Positions 1 to 9,497 of a DNA stretch of 64,000 bases are shown here, one piece after another; within the stretch, counting starts at the first letter, position 1; every line of letters begins with the position of its first letter. A program made the position numbers and the translations under genes. Under the pieces are notes generated by a model that was given only the letters and a program-made list of their open reading frames with translations, had not been told where the DNA came from and did no database searches. This stretch comes from an uncultured Pelagibacteraceae bacterium (lineage in GTDB: Bacteria; Pseudomonadota; Alphaproteobacteria; Pelagibacterales; Pelagibacteraceae): assembly GCA_902591695.1 (NCBI GenBank), contig CACJBQ010000001.1, forward strand, positions 1 through 64,000, read 5' to 3'.

Positions 1-2437
1 TGAATGCTACAGTAACATTCTTACCTAAAGCAAGTTCACCTAATTTTGTTGAAGGACCATCTGCAATTATATCTCCAGATTTAACTTTATCACCAACTCT
101 AACTAGTGGTCTTTGATTTATGCATGTATTTTGATTTGATCTTTTAAATTTTTGAAGGTTATAGATATCAACACCAGATTTGCTAAAGTCTGTTTCCTCT
201 GTTACTTTTATAACAATTCTTTTACCATCTATTTTATCAACAATTCCATCACGCTTAGCAACAATAGTTACCCCTGAGTCTAAAGCAACATCACTTTCAA
301 TTCCTGTACCAACAAGCGGTGACTCAGGTTTTAATAATGGAACTGCTTGCCTCATCATGTTTGAACCCATTAAGGCTCTGTTTGCATCATCATTTTCTAA
401 GAATGGAATTAAAGATGCTGCAACTGAAACTAATTGTTTTGGTGATACATCAATGTAATCAATAGAGTCAGGTTTTGATAAAAGAAAGTTTAGATTTTGT
501 CTGCATGAAACTAGTTCTTCAGTAATTTTTCCATTTTTATCAAGTTTTGTATTTGCTTGAGCAATAGTGAATTTTGTTTCTTCCATTGCAGATAAGTATT
601 CTACTTTATCTTGGACAACACCTTCTTTAACTTTTTTGTATGGACTTTCTATAAAGCCGTACTTATTAATCTTTGCATAGGTAGATAAACTATTAATCAA
701 ACCAATATTTGGACCCTCTGGTGTCTCAATTGGACAAATTCTTCCATAATGGGTAGGATGGACGTCCCTAACTTCAAAACCTGCTCTTTCTCTTGTTAAA
801 CCACCTGGACCTAACGCTGAAACTCTTCTTTTGTGAGTAATTTCAGATAAAGGATTTGTTTGATCCATGAACTGAGATAGTTGTGAACTTGCAAAAAAAT
901 CTTTCAATGAAACTGTTAAAGGTTTTGCATTAATTAAATCTTGTGGCATTGCTGATTCAACGTCTAAAGTTGTCATTTTTTCTTTAATAGCTCTCTCCAT
1001 TCTATAAACACCAATTCTAGCTTGGTTCTCAACTAGCTCTCCAACAGAACGAACTCTTCTATTTCCTAGGTGATCTATGTCATCAACATCATCTTTACCA
1101 TCACGTAAATCTAACATTTTATGAATAATTGCAATGATATCGTCATTTCTTAATATAGTAATTTTATCAGAACACTCTTGATTTAATCTTGAGTTCATTT
1201 TAACTCTTCCAACATCAGACAAATCATATCTATCTGAGCTAAAAAAAAGATTATTAAATATTTGAGTTGCTATCTCTATGGTTGGTGGCTCACCAGGTCT
1301 TAGCATTTTATAAATTTCCGTTATAGCTTCTTCTTTAGTATTATTTTTATCAGCTAAAATTGTTGTAAGTAGATAAGGTCCTTTGTTTATAGAGTTTGTA
1401 ACCGAAATTTGAAGTGTATGTATATTTGCATCTAAAATTTGTTGAATAATTGTATCATTTAATTCAGTCCCAATTTTAAATACACCGTCCTCTTCTTCAT
1501 TGACTTTGACATCTCTATGTAAAAATTTACCAAACAAAGACTCTCTAGAAACTAGTATGTCTTTTAAACCATCATTAGCTAATTTTTTTGCACTTAAAAA
1601 ATTAATCTTGTCACCTAATTTAATTACTACTTCACCAGTTTTTGCATCGATTACTTCTTCTGAGAAATTTTTTGCTTTGTAGTTTTCAGGATTAAATTTA
1701 GTTTTCCACTTTTCTGTTTTTGGATCAAAATTATACTGTTCACTTTCATAGAACTCATCCACAATTTCTGATTTTGTATAACCTAAAGCTAATAATAAAG
1801 TAGATGAAAAAATTTTCTTTTTTCTGTCAATTTTAAAATATAGAAAATCCTTAACATCATATTCAAAATCTAACCATGAACCTCTGTTAGGTATTACTCT
1901 ACAATTAAACAAAAGTTTACCACTTGCATGAGTTTTTCCTTTGTCATGATCAAAAAATACACCTGGACTTCTGTGCATTTGATTAACTACAACTCTTTGA
2001 ACACCATTAGTTATAAAAGTTCCGCTATTAGTCATCATAGGAACTTCACCCATATAAACTTCTTGCTCTTTAGCTGATAAAATATCTTTAGTATTATTTT
2101 CTTGATCTATTTCGTAAACTACTAATCTCAAAGTACACTTAAGAGCTGATGAATATGTAAGACCTCTTGCTATACATTCTTCAACATCAAATTTTGGTTT
2201 CTCTAATCTATAAGAAACATATTCTAAAGTTGCTTTGTCATTTAAATCCTCAATCGGAAAAATACTTTTAAATACTCTATCAAAACCTTTAGTAAGTTCT
2301 GCAGTCTCAACATTAAATTCTGTTAATTCTTTGTACGAATTTTTTTGAACTTCAATTAAGTTAGGTATAGATAAACTTTCTTTTAGTTTACCAAAACTTT
2401 TCCTAATGTTTTTCTTTTCAGTAAAAGATAATTGCAT
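1..2437 (-). CDS. rpoB: DNA-directed RNA polymerase subunit beta (5' part of gene; runs off window start)
   Basis: Reverse-strand reading begins [38 protein letters not shown] and at the window edge reads [19 protein letters not shown], typical RpoB; follows rplL. Confidence 0.95.
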   Translation of the reverse strand, partial: MQLSFTEKKNIRKSFGKLKESLSIPNLIEVQKNSYKELTEFNVETAELTKGFDRVFKSIFPIEDLNDKATLEYVSYRLEKPKFDVEECIARGLTYSSALKCTLRLVVYEIDQENNTKDILSAKEQEVYMGEVPMMTNSGTFITNGVQRVVVNQMHRSPGVFFDHDKGKTHASGKLLFNCRVIPNRGSWLDFEYDVKDFLYFKIDRKKKIFSSTLLLALGYTKSEIVDEFYESEQYNFDPKTEKWKTKFNPENYKAKNFSEEVIDAKTGEVVIKLGDKINFLSAKKLANDGLKDILVSRESLFGKFLHRDVKVNEEEDGVFKIGTELNDTIIQQILDANIHTLQISVTNSINKGPYLLTTILADKNNTKEEAITEIYKMLRPGEPPTIEIATQIFNNLFFSSDRYDLSDVGRVKMNSRLNQECSDKITILRNDDIIAIIHKMLDLRDGKDDVDDIDHLGNRRVRSVGELVENQARIGVYRMERAIKEKMTTLDVESAMPQDLINAKPLTVSLKDFFASSQLSQFMDQTNPLSEITHKRRVSALGPGGLTRERAGFEVRDVHPTHYGRICPIETPEGPNIGLINSLSTYAKINKYGFIESPYKKVKEGVVQDKVEYLSAMEETKFTIAQANTKLDKNGKITEELVSCRQNLNFLLSKPDSIDYIDVSPKQLVSVAASLIPFLENDDANRALMGSNMMRQAVPLLKPESPLVGTGIESDVALDSGVTIVAKRDGIVDKIDGKRIVIKVTEETDFSKSGVDIYNLQKFKRSNQNTCINQRPLVRVGDKVKSGDIIADGPSTKLGELALGKNVTVAF

Positions 2438-2448
2438 CTATGTTTATA

Positions 2449-2474
2449 AATACTGATTAAAAATAATCAGTATT
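2449..2474 (-). promoter_or_regulatory. Intercistronic hairpin between rplL and rpoB
   Basis: Perfect 11-bp inverted repeat AATACTGATTA-AAAA-TAATCAGTATT directly upstream of the rpoB start. Confidence 0.6.
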
Positions 2475-2493
2475 CGAATTCTTTCTATTTAAT

Positions 2494-2859
2494 TTATTTA
2501 AGTTCTACTTTAGCGCCAGCAGCTTCTAACTTAGCTTTGATCTCTTCAGCGTCTTTTTTATTTACACCAGATTTAACTTCTTTTGGTGCTCCCTCTACAA
2601 GATCTTTAGCTTCTTTTAAACCTAATGAAGTAGCTGCTCTTACTTCTTTGATAACATTAATTTTTTTATCACCTGCAGAAACTAACATGATTGTAAAATC
2701 ATCTTTATCTTCTGCTGGAGCTGCACCACCTGCTGCTGCTGGAGCTGCTGCTGCCATTGGAGTTACACCCCATTTTTCTTCTAATTGTTTTGATAGTTCA
2801 GCTGCTTCTGCAACAGTCAAACTTGATAAGTCTTCTATAATTTTGTTTAGGTCAGGCAT
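2494..2859 (-). CDS. rplL: 50S ribosomal protein L7/L12
   Basis: Ala-rich hinge and conserved C-terminal domain ([43 protein letters not shown]). Confidence 0.97.
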   Translation of the reverse strand: MPDLNKIIEDLSSLTVAEAAELSKQLEEKWGVTPMAAAAPAAAGGAAPAEDKDDFTIMLVSAGDKKINVIKEVRAATSLGLKEAKDLVEGAPKEVKSGVNKKDAEEIKAKLEAAGAKVELK

Positions 2860-2864
2860 ATGTA

Positions 2865-3386
2865 TTACTCTTTGGGTTGTGTTTCAGAATTTTCTGCCGA
2901 CAAACTACTCATTTTTTCTGAATGTGCAAGCAAAATACTGATTAATTTAGATGCAGAAGCATTCAAAATACCCACAATATTAGCTCTTGCTTCATCTAAT
3001 GTAGGTAAACTTGCTACATTTTGGACACCGGCCTGATCTAAGACCTCGTTATCCATGATTCCACCGATCAATTTTAGGTTTTCATTATCTTTTGCAAATT
3101 TTGATAGAATCCTTGCTGACATTATAGCATCTTCTCCAAATGCAACTGCCGTAGGACCAGTAAATAAATTTGATAAATCTTTGCACTTTGTTTTTTCTAA
3201 AGCTAATTTTGTAATTCTGTTTTTTGTTATTTTGAAAATAATTCCATGTTCTCTCATTTTCGCTCTTAATTCATCTAATTGAGTCATAGTTAAACCTTGA
3301 TAATGCGTAACCATAACAGCTTTGCTGTTCTCAAACTTACTAGTCATCTCTTCAATATAATTTTTCTTTTGTTCTTTATTCATCAT
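2865..3386 (-). CDS. rplJ: 50S ribosomal protein L10
   Basis: L10-like sequence; position between rplL and rplA. Confidence 0.95.
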   Translation of the reverse strand: MMNKEQKKNYIEEMTSKFENSKAVMVTHYQGLTMTQLDELRAKMREHGIIFKITKNRITKLALEKTKCKDLSNLFTGPTAVAFGEDAIMSARILSKFAKDNENLKLIGGIMDNEVLDQAGVQNVASLPTLDEARANIVGILNASASKLISILLAHSEKMSSLSAENSETQPKE

Positions 3387-3388
3387 AA

Positions 3389-4078
3389 CTATATCGATTT
3401 TCCTAATTTAACTTTATATGAAACACCCATTGTTGATGTAGCAAATACACTTCTAATTAAATCACCTTTCAAAGTATTGTTTGATTTTTCTTTTTCTAAA
3501 GCATCTAAAATTGCATTGTAATTTTTTAATAATTGGTCATCAGTAAAAGATTTTTTACCAATACTAACTCCAATATTTCCGTCTTTATCATTTCTAATTT
3601 CTACTTGACCAGATTTAGCATTAGTTACAGCTTCTTTAATATTTTCAGAAACTGAACCAAGTTTAGGGTTTGGCATTAAACCTTTAGGTCCTAAAACTTT
3701 TCCTAACTTAGAAAGTTTAATCATCATTCCAGGAGTACAAATCAGTTTTTCAAAATTTAACTCACCAACTTTAATTTTTTCAACAAATTCATCACCTCCC
3801 ACAATATCTGCACCCGCATCTTTTGCATCTTGTTTTTTATTATCTTCACAAACTACAGCAACTTTAACTTTCTTACCTGTGCCTCCAGGCAAATTAACTA
3901 CCGTTCTAATATTAACTTCACTCTTCTTTTGTTTGTTATTAATTTGAAAACTTAAGTCTAAAGACTCGTCAAATTTAGTTGTGCAATTTTTCTTAAGCTC
4001 AGGTAATAATTTTTCTATAGACTCCGCGTTCAAGTCTTTTGTCTTTTTAGGTAATTTTTTGTATCTTTTTGATGCCAT
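3389..4078 (-). CDS. rplA: 50S ribosomal protein L1
   Basis: L1 motifs GKVLGPKGLMPNPKLGSV; synteny. Confidence 0.97.
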   Translation of the reverse strand: MASKRYKKLPKKTKDLNAESIEKLLPELKKNCTTKFDESLDLSFQINNKQKKSEVNIRTVVNLPGGTGKKVKVAVVCEDNKKQDAKDAGADIVGGDEFVEKIKVGELNFEKLICTPGMMIKLSKLGKVLGPKGLMPNPKLGSVSENIKEAVTNAKSGQVEIRNDKDGNIGVSIGKKSFTDDQLLKNYNAILDALEKEKSNNTLKGDLIRSVFATSTMGVSYKVKLGKSI

Positions 4079-4503
4079 TATTCTTTTACCTCAATACCCA
4101 TTGATCTAGCAGATCCTGCAATAATTTTAATAGCTTCTTCAATATCATGTGCATTTAAATCATTCATTTTTTCTTTTGCTATACTCTCTAATTGTTTTTT
4201 TGAGATTGAAGCAACAATATTTCTGCCAGGCTCTTTAGATCCACCTTTTAGTTTTACTGCTTCTTTAATATAAAAAGATGCTGGAGGTGATTTAATTTTA
4301 AAATCAAATTTTTTATCTTTATATACTGTGATTTCCACTGGAACAGGTTTACCCGCCATTGACTTAGTTTTATCATTAAAGGCTTTACAAAACTCCATAA
4401 TATTTACTCCACGTTGACCTAATGCAGGACCAACTGGTGGTGCAGGATTAGCTTGACCGCCTTTAATTTGTAATTTTATAAATCCACTAATTTCTTTTGC
4501 CAT
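4078..4503 (-). CDS. rplK: 50S ribosomal protein L11
   Basis: [32 protein letters not shown]. Confidence 0.97.
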   Translation of the reverse strand: MAKEISGFIKLQIKGGQANPAPPVGPALGQRGVNIMEFCKAFNDKTKSMAGKPVPVEITVYKDKKFDFKIKSPPASFYIKEAVKLKGGSKEPGRNIVASISKKQLESIAKEKMNDLNAHDIEEAIKIIAGSARSMGIEVKE

Positions 4504-5033
4504 TAACTTACCTTCTCAACCTGATTATATTCTAAATCAACTGGTGTAGGACGACCAAATATAGAAACTGACACCTTAAGTCTAGCTTTTTCTTCATCAA
4601 TTTCTTCAATCATTCCAGTAAATGATGCAAATGGCCCATCTACAACCTGAACTTTTTCACCTACACTGTAATCTACGCCAGATTTTGGCTGAGCAACACC
4701 ATCTTTAATCTGACCTAAAATCTTTTCTACTTCTTTATCTGAAACTGGAACAGGAATACCTTTTGTACCCAAGAAACCACTAACCCTCTTAATATTCTTA
4801 ATCATGTGATAAATATTATTATCCATTTCACTTTTTATTAGCACGTAGCCAGGAAAGTATTTCTTTTTTCTTTGTATTCTTTTACCTCTCTTTACCTCAG
4901 TAACATCATGAGTAGGTACAATAATCTCCTCAAACTTATCAGCAATCTTAGCTTTATCCGCTTCCTCTTTGATTAAAGAGGCTACTTTATTTTCAAAACT
5001 AGAATGAGATTGAACTATGTACCAATTTTTCAT
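4503..5033 (-). CDS. nusG: Transcription termination/antitermination protein NusG
   Basis: [14 protein letters not shown] start and KOW motif [17 protein letters not shown]. Confidence 0.96.
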   Translation of the reverse strand: MKNWYIVQSHSSFENKVASLIKEEADKAKIADKFEEIIVPTHDVTEVKRGKRIQRKKKYFPGYVLIKSEMDNNIYHMIKNIKRVSGFLGTKGIPVPVSDKEVEKILGQIKDGVAQPKSGVDYSVGEKVQVVDGPFASFTGMIEEIDEEKARLKVSVSIFGRPTPVDLEYNQVEKVS

Positions 5034-5224
5034 TAAATACTCACTTTAAGTAAAAGTTCTAAGAAAAATTTTAAAACCTGATCTAAAAGAAGAAAAAATA
5101 AAGACATAACAACTGCCATTACAAATACCATCAAAGCACCTTGTAATGTTTCTTTCCAAGTTGGCCATGTAACTTTAAAAGCCTCTTGTTTTACTTCTTG
5201 TATAAATTTAATCGGGTTTCTCAT
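5033..5224 (-). CDS. secE: Preprotein translocase subunit SecE (start reassigned to MRNPIKFIQEVKQE)
   Basis: SecE-like VKQEAFKVTWPTWKETLQGALMVFVMAVVMSLFFLLLDQVL; the upstream 26 aa of the ORF-track call are translated tRNA-Trp. Confidence 0.9.
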   Translation of the reverse strand: MRNPIKFIQEVKQEAFKVTWPTWKETLQGALMVFVMAVVMSLFFLLLDQVLKFFLELLLKVSI

Positions 5225-5241
5225 AATCAATAAGCTCAAAT

Positions 5242-5317
5242 TGGCAGGAGCGGAGGGACTCGAACCCTCAGCCTCCGGTTTTGGAGACCGGCGCTCTACC
5301 AATTGAGCTACACTCCT
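5242..5317 (-). tRNA. tRNA-Trp (CCA)
   Basis: Cloverleaf AGGAGTG..CCGGT-CTCCAAA-ACCGG..GGTTCGAGTCC..CGCTCCT-G-CCA; encoded CCA. Confidence 0.95.
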
Positions 5318-5327
5318 ATATATAGAG

Positions 5328-6518
5328 TTACTCTATAATTTTAGTTACTACTCCTGCTCCAACAGTTCTTCCACCTTCTCTAATTGCAAAGTTTAATTTC
5401 TCTGCCATAGCAATAGGTGTAATTAGTTTAACAGTAAATTTAGCATCATCACCTGGCATAACCATTTCAGTACCAGCTGGTAATTCTACTTCACCTGTAA
5501 CGTCTGTTGTTCTAAAATAAAACTGTGGTCTATACTTAGTAAAAAATGGAGTATGTCTTCCACCTTCATCTTTTTTAAGTACATACGCTTGTGCTTCAAA
5601 TTTAGTGTGTGGAGTAATTGAACCAGGCTTACAAAGAACTTGACCTCTTTCGATATCAGTTCTTTCAATACCTCTCAATAAAATTCCAACGTTATCTCCA
5701 GCTTCACCAGAATCTAAAAGTTTTCTAAACATTTCAACTCCAGTACAAACTGATTTCTTAGTTTCTCTAATTCCAACTATTTCAACTTCTTCACCAGTCT
5801 TAATCACACCTGATTCAACTCTTCCAGTTGCAACTGTTCCTCTTCCAGAAATTGAGAATACGTCCTCAACTGGCATCAAGAATGGTTTATCAACTTCTCT
5901 AGCTGGTTGTGGAATATGTTCATCAACAGCTTTCATTAATTCTAAAATTGAATTTTTTCCAATTTCATCATCTCTACCTTCAACAGCTGCTAAAGCAGAA
6001 CCTTTAACGATTGGTGTTTTGTCACCTGGGTATTTGTATGAAGTTAAAAGTTCTCTAATTTCTTCTTCAACAAGTTCAATCATTTCTTTATCATCAACTT
6101 GATCTACTTTATTTAAGTAAACAACAATTGCAGGAATACCAACTTGTCTTCCCAAAAGAATGTGCTCTCTTGTTTGTGGCATTGGACCGTCAGCTGCATT
6201 AACAACTAAAATTGCTCCGTCCATTTGTGCAGCACCAGTGATCATGTTTTTAACATAGTCAGCGTGACCTGGGCAGTCTACATGAGCATAGTGTCTTTTT
6301 TCTGTTTCATACTCAACGTGTGCTGTTGAAATTGTTATACCTCTCTCTTTTTCCTCAGGTGCTTTATCAATTTGATCATAAGCAACTGCAGTTCCACCAC
6401 CCGCTTGTGCTAATACATTTGTAATCGCAGCAGTAAGAGTTGTTTTACCATGGTCGACATGACCAATAGTCCCAATGTTACAGTGGGGTTTATTTCTTAC
6501 AAATTTTTCTTTTGACAT
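5328..6518 (-). CDS. tuf: Elongation factor Tu
   Basis: [40 protein letters not shown]. Confidence 0.98.
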   Translation of the reverse strand: MSKEKFVRNKPHCNIGTIGHVDHGKTTLTAAITNVLAQAGGGTAVAYDQIDKAPEEKERGITISTAHVEYETEKRHYAHVDCPGHADYVKNMITGAAQMDGAILVVNAADGPMPQTREHILLGRQVGIPAIVVYLNKVDQVDDKEMIELVEEEIRELLTSYKYPGDKTPIVKGSALAAVEGRDDEIGKNSILELMKAVDEHIPQPAREVDKPFLMPVEDVFSISGRGTVATGRVESGVIKTGEEVEIVGIRETKKSVCTGVEMFRKLLDSGEAGDNVGILLRGIERTDIERGQVLCKPGSITPHTKFEAQAYVLKKDEGGRHTPFFTKYRPQFYFRTTDVTGEVELPAGTEMVMPGDDAKFTVKLITPIAMAEKLNFAIREGGRTVGAGVVTKIIE

Positions 6519-6563
6519 TACTTTTTACCTCAGTTTTTTTTGTTTCTTCTAATTTTAATTTCT

Positions 6564-6637
6564 TGGAGCGGGTAAAGGGAATCGAACCCTTACATCCAGC
6601 TTGGAAGGCTAGCGTTCTACCATTGAACTACACCCGC
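6564..6637 (-). tRNA. tRNA-Gly (TCC)
   Basis: GCGGGTG..CTAGC-CTTCCAA-GCTGG..GGTTCGATTCC..CCCGC-T-CCA. Confidence 0.95.
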
Positions 6638-6681
6638 ACAACCCCAAGAGTAACACTCCATGTTATCTAAATTTTATTAAA

Positions 6682-6767
6682 TGGTGGAGGGGGAAAGATT
6701 CGAACTTTCGAAGACCGAAGTCAACGGGTTTACAGCCCGCCCCATTTGACCGCTCTGGAACCCCTCC
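6682..6767 (-). tRNA. tRNA-Tyr (GTA)
   Basis: Long variable arm; anticodon loop CTGTAAA; GGTTCGAA-type T loop; encoded CCA. Confidence 0.94.
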
Positions 6768-6896
6768 TTTGGGGAAGTGTCCCCTTGTTCAATAAAGCTT
6801 CAAATAACAAGCGTTTTATATATTTTATTTATGCAAATGCAACACGTGATTTAATAGGAAAATATTAAAAAAAACGTATAAAACAGATACAAATTT

Positions 6897-7640
6897 ATGA
6901 ATAAATCATCATTTTTCATTGTTGGACAACATGCAGTAATCGAAGCTCTTAGAAACCCTAAAAGAAAGGTTTTAAGAGTATTTTTAACTGAAGAGTCTAA
7001 AAAAAATATTCATAGAAAAAACCCTAATAGAAATATTTTAGAGGATGTTAAAGTTTACTTTAAGTCAAAAAAGGAATTAGACAAATACACTTCAAAAGAA
7101 CAATTGATGCATAATGGTTATGTTGCTGAGATTGAACATTTAGATCATCAAGATTTAAAACAATTTATTAAAGGTAAAAATAATTTAACATTTGTATGTC
7201 TTGATGAAGTTACAGATCCAAGAAACATTGGTTCGTTGATAAGAAGTGCTGCATCATTTGATATAGATGGATTAATAATTAAAGAAAGACATTTTCCTAG
7301 AGATAGTAAATTGATGTATAAATCAGCTAGTGGGTGCATGGAACACGTAAATATATTCCAAGTATCCAACATTAATTCTGCATTAAAAAATTTAAGAGAA
7401 AAAAACTTCTGGGTTTATGGTTTTGATACAAAAGGTCAAAAAGATTTCACAGAAATAAAGTGGGAAGGAAACAACATTCTTCTTTTTGGTTCAGAGGGAT
7501 TTGGTATGAGGCAGCATACAGGTAAATATGCTGATTTTTTTGTAAAAATTAATATTAATAAAGATATTGAAAGTTTAAATATCTCAAATAGTGCAGCAAT
7601 TGTGTTTCATCACTTAAGTTATATAAAAAAAAAGAGTTGA
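6897..7640 (+). CDS. rlmB: TrmH/SpoU-family 23S rRNA 2'-O-ribose methyltransferase (RlmB-like)
   Basis: VGQHAVIEALRNPKRKV, LDEVTDPRNIGSLIRSAASF, LLFGSEGFGMR. Confidence 0.88.
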   Translation: MNKSSFFIVGQHAVIEALRNPKRKVLRVFLTEESKKNIHRKNPNRNILEDVKVYFKSKKELDKYTSKEQLMHNGYVAEIEHLDHQDLKQFIKGKNNLTFVCLDEVTDPRNIGSLIRSAASFDIDGLIIKERHFPRDSKLMYKSASGCMEHVNIFQVSNINSALKNLREKNFWVYGFDTKGQKDFTEIKWEGNNILLFGSEGFGMRQHTGKYADFFVKININKDIESLNISNSAAIVFHHLSYIKKKS

Positions 7641-7673
7641 TTATTTAACAAATAATTAATAATTATTGCGCAT

Positions 7674-7749
7674 GCCCTTGTAGCTCAGCTGGTAGAGCAA
7701 TTGATTTGTAATCAATAGGTCCGCGGTTCGAATCCGTGCGGGGGCACCA
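7674..7749 (+). tRNA. tRNA-Thr (TGT)
   Basis: GCCCTTGTAGCTCAGCTGGTAGAGCAATTGATTTGTAATCAATAGGTCCGCGGTTCGAATCCGTGCGGGGGCACCA. Confidence 0.96.
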
Positions 7750-7807
7750 TTTAACTTACTTTTTAATCAAATCAATTTCTGTAACAGCTACTCTTAAAAT
7801 TATAAGT

Positions 7808-7825
7808 GTGGTCAGAGTGGTCAGA
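7808..7825. repeat. Perfect 9-bp tandem duplication GTGGTCAGA x2
   Basis: Direct reading of sequence downstream of tRNA-Thr. Confidence 0.9.
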
Positions 7826-7850
7826 TTTGTAGATAAATAAAGTTTTCAAT

Positions 7851-7976
7851 TTAAAATCCACCTCTCCAGTTATCTTTATCTTCGAACCGCTCTTTCTCTT
7901 TTTTGGATGTGGGTCTAAATAAAAAATAAACTGCAAGAGCGACAGTTAATAAAATTATAACAATCTCAAGTGTCAT
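7851..7976 (-). CDS. Single-pass membrane microprotein, 41 aa (MTLEIVIILLTVALAVYFLFRPTSKKEKERFEDKDNWRGGF)
   Basis: ATG-to-TAA ORF below the ORF-track length cutoff; clear N-terminal TM and basic/acidic tail; same strand as nadK. Confidence 0.65.
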   Translation of the reverse strand: MTLEIVIILLTVALAVYFLFRPTSKKEKERFEDKDNWRGGF

Positions 7977-8015
7977 AACCAAGAAACACAATCTCTAAAA
8001 ATTTTTTCATTTAAT

Positions 8016-8153
8016 CTACCAGGCTGTTAATTTCCAGCACTCATTAGCGTCTTCAATACGAACGTAACAACCAAGAAAAGACATAATTTTAAATGCACAA
8101 AAACCTCCAACTAAAATAATGACTACAAGCATTATTGGATTAATTTTTTTCAT
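8016..8153 (-). CDS. Single-pass membrane microprotein, 45 aa (MKKINPIMLVVIILVGGFCAFKIMSFLGCYVRIEDANECWKLTAW)
   Basis: ATG-to-TAG ORF starting 4 nt after the nadK stop on the same strand; TM segment and three Cys. Confidence 0.65.
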   Translation of the reverse strand: MKKINPIMLVVIILVGGFCAFKIMSFLGCYVRIEDANECWKLTAW

Positions 8154-8157
8154 TTAT

Positions 8158-8928
8158 TTAACTAGTCTCTTTTCTTATTTGCTCTATTTTAATCTTTTTT
8201 TGTAAACTTCTATTTTTATCATAAAGAAGATTAAACTTTATTTTATTGTTAGTTTTTACTATAATTGATTTAGCATTTCTTACTTCTAAATTATCTGCTA
8301 CAGCACTAATAGGTCTCTTAATTGGGTTTAAGTTGGTTATAACTATTTTAGTTTTATCATTAACAATTTTACCCTTCCATCTTCTTGGTCTAAATGCACT
8401 TATAGGTGATATTGATAATTTTTTTGAATGAAGACTTAAAATAGGGCCATGAACAGAAAGATTGTAAGCAGTACTTCCAGCGGGTGTTGAAACTAATACA
8501 CCATCAGAAACTAGTTTTTTAATTATTTGTTTTGATCCTTGTTTAATAGATAAAGAAGCAGCTTGTCTGCTTTGTCTAAGTACAGAAACTTCATTTATTG
8601 CAATAGATCTCTTGGTTTGATTATTTTTATTTTTAACAATCATTTCTAATGGAGAAATTGAAAGTAAATTTGCCTTTGACAAGCTTTTTAAAATATCTTT
8701 TAAGGAAAATTTATTCATAAGAAAACCATAATTTCCAGAGTTAATTCCATAAAAATGTTTTTTAGAATTTCTATTCTTTTTTAGTGTTTGAAGCATAAAA
8801 CCATCGCCACCGATTACAATAATGAGGTTTTCTTTTTTAAACTGATTGGATTTAATTTTTTTTAATAATAAATTTTTTATCTTTGAGGATTTTTTATTTT
8901 TATCCGAAATAATTTGAAGTTTACTCAT
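8158..8928 (-). CDS. nadK: NAD kinase
   Basis: IVIGGDGFMLQTLKK, NEVSVLRQSRQAASL, DGVLVSTPAGSTAYNLSVHGPIL. Confidence 0.93.
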   Translation of the reverse strand: MSKLQIISDKNKKSSKIKNLLLKKIKSNQFKKENLIIVIGGDGFMLQTLKKNRNSKKHFYGINSGNYGFLMNKFSLKDILKSLSKANLLSISPLEMIVKNKNNQTKRSIAINEVSVLRQSRQAASLSIKQGSKQIIKKLVSDGVLVSTPAGSTAYNLSVHGPILSLHSKKLSISPISAFRPRRWKGKIVNDKTKIVITNLNPIKRPISAVADNLEVRNAKSIIVKTNNKIKFNLLYDKNRSLQKKIKIEQIRKETS

Positions 8929-8932
8929 TTAG

Positions 8933-9018
8933 TGGTGCCCTCGGCCAGACTCGAACTGGCACTCCGCAAGCGGCAAGGATTTTAAGTCCTTTGTGTCTAC
9001 CAATTTCACCACGAGGGC
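8933..9018 (-). tRNA. tRNA-Leu (TAA)
   Basis: GCCCTCGTGGTGAAATTGGTAGACAC..GGACTTAAAATCC..GCCAGTTCGAGTCTGGCCGAGGGCACCA, long variable arm. Confidence 0.95.
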
Positions 9019-9089
9019 ATTAATGAATTTCATGAGTGTTTATGCTAATATTTATAATTGAACAAGTCTAATAATTAAAATTTTCTTTA

Positions 9090-9497
9090 TCAAGAGCCCT
9101 TTAATCCTTTCTTAAGATATTTTTCGTTTAATTTACAATCTCTGTATCCTCTTTTAACTACATTTAAATATCTTTCAGTTGGAAATTTGAATGGTGATTT
9201 TTTTACCATTGTATAAGTCATGACTTTTTTTCCATAATAATAAAAGTAGTATTTTTTATAAAGAATTGGAAAATCTTCATATACATCTAATTTTTTTTCA
9301 TCACTTTTAGAAATTTCAAATAATGCTCCTGGAACAATGGAATTTTTTTTTGGTTCAATATCAGCAGCTCTATACTTGCTTCTAAAAGTTAATTTAAAAT
9401 CTTTTAAATTTATTTTTTTTAAAAAAATACTGTCTTTACATCTGCGTTTCATTTGAAAATGATGAAGATTACTACCATAAGCAAAATACAACATCAT
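9090..9497 (-). CDS. Gamma-glutamylcyclotransferase (AIG2/GGCT)-like protein
   Basis: N-terminal YFAYGSNLHHFQMKRRC. Confidence 0.75.
   Translation of the reverse strand: MMLYFAYGSNLHHFQMKRRCKDSIFLKKINLKDFKLTFRSKYRAADIEPKKNSIVPGALFEISKSDEKKLDVYEDFPILYKKYYFYYYGKKVMTYTMVKKSPFKFPTERYLNVVKRGYRDCKLNEKYLKKGLKGS

Noticed and set aside
180-458. Plus-strand 92-aa ORF in the ORF track
   Set aside because: Lies antisense within rpoB; composition is that of a mirrored coding strand, no recognisable domain.
1500-1682. Plus-strand 60-aa ORF
   Set aside because: Antisense within rpoB; not plausible as a gene.
2537-2941. Plus-strand 134-aa ORF
   Set aside because: Antisense to rplL and the rplJ end; Ala-rich segment is the complement of the L7/L12 hinge.
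3055-3521. Plus-strand ORFs 3055..3282 and 3297..3521
   Set aside because: Antisense to rplJ/rplA coding sequence.
5225-5302. N-terminal extension of the secE ORF (MVERRSPKPEAEGSSPSAPANLSLLI)
   Set aside because: This is tRNA-Trp sequence translated by the ORF caller; the real secE start is MRNPIK at 5224.
5486-5668. Minus-strand 60-aa ORF
   Set aside because: Out-of-frame reading inside tuf.
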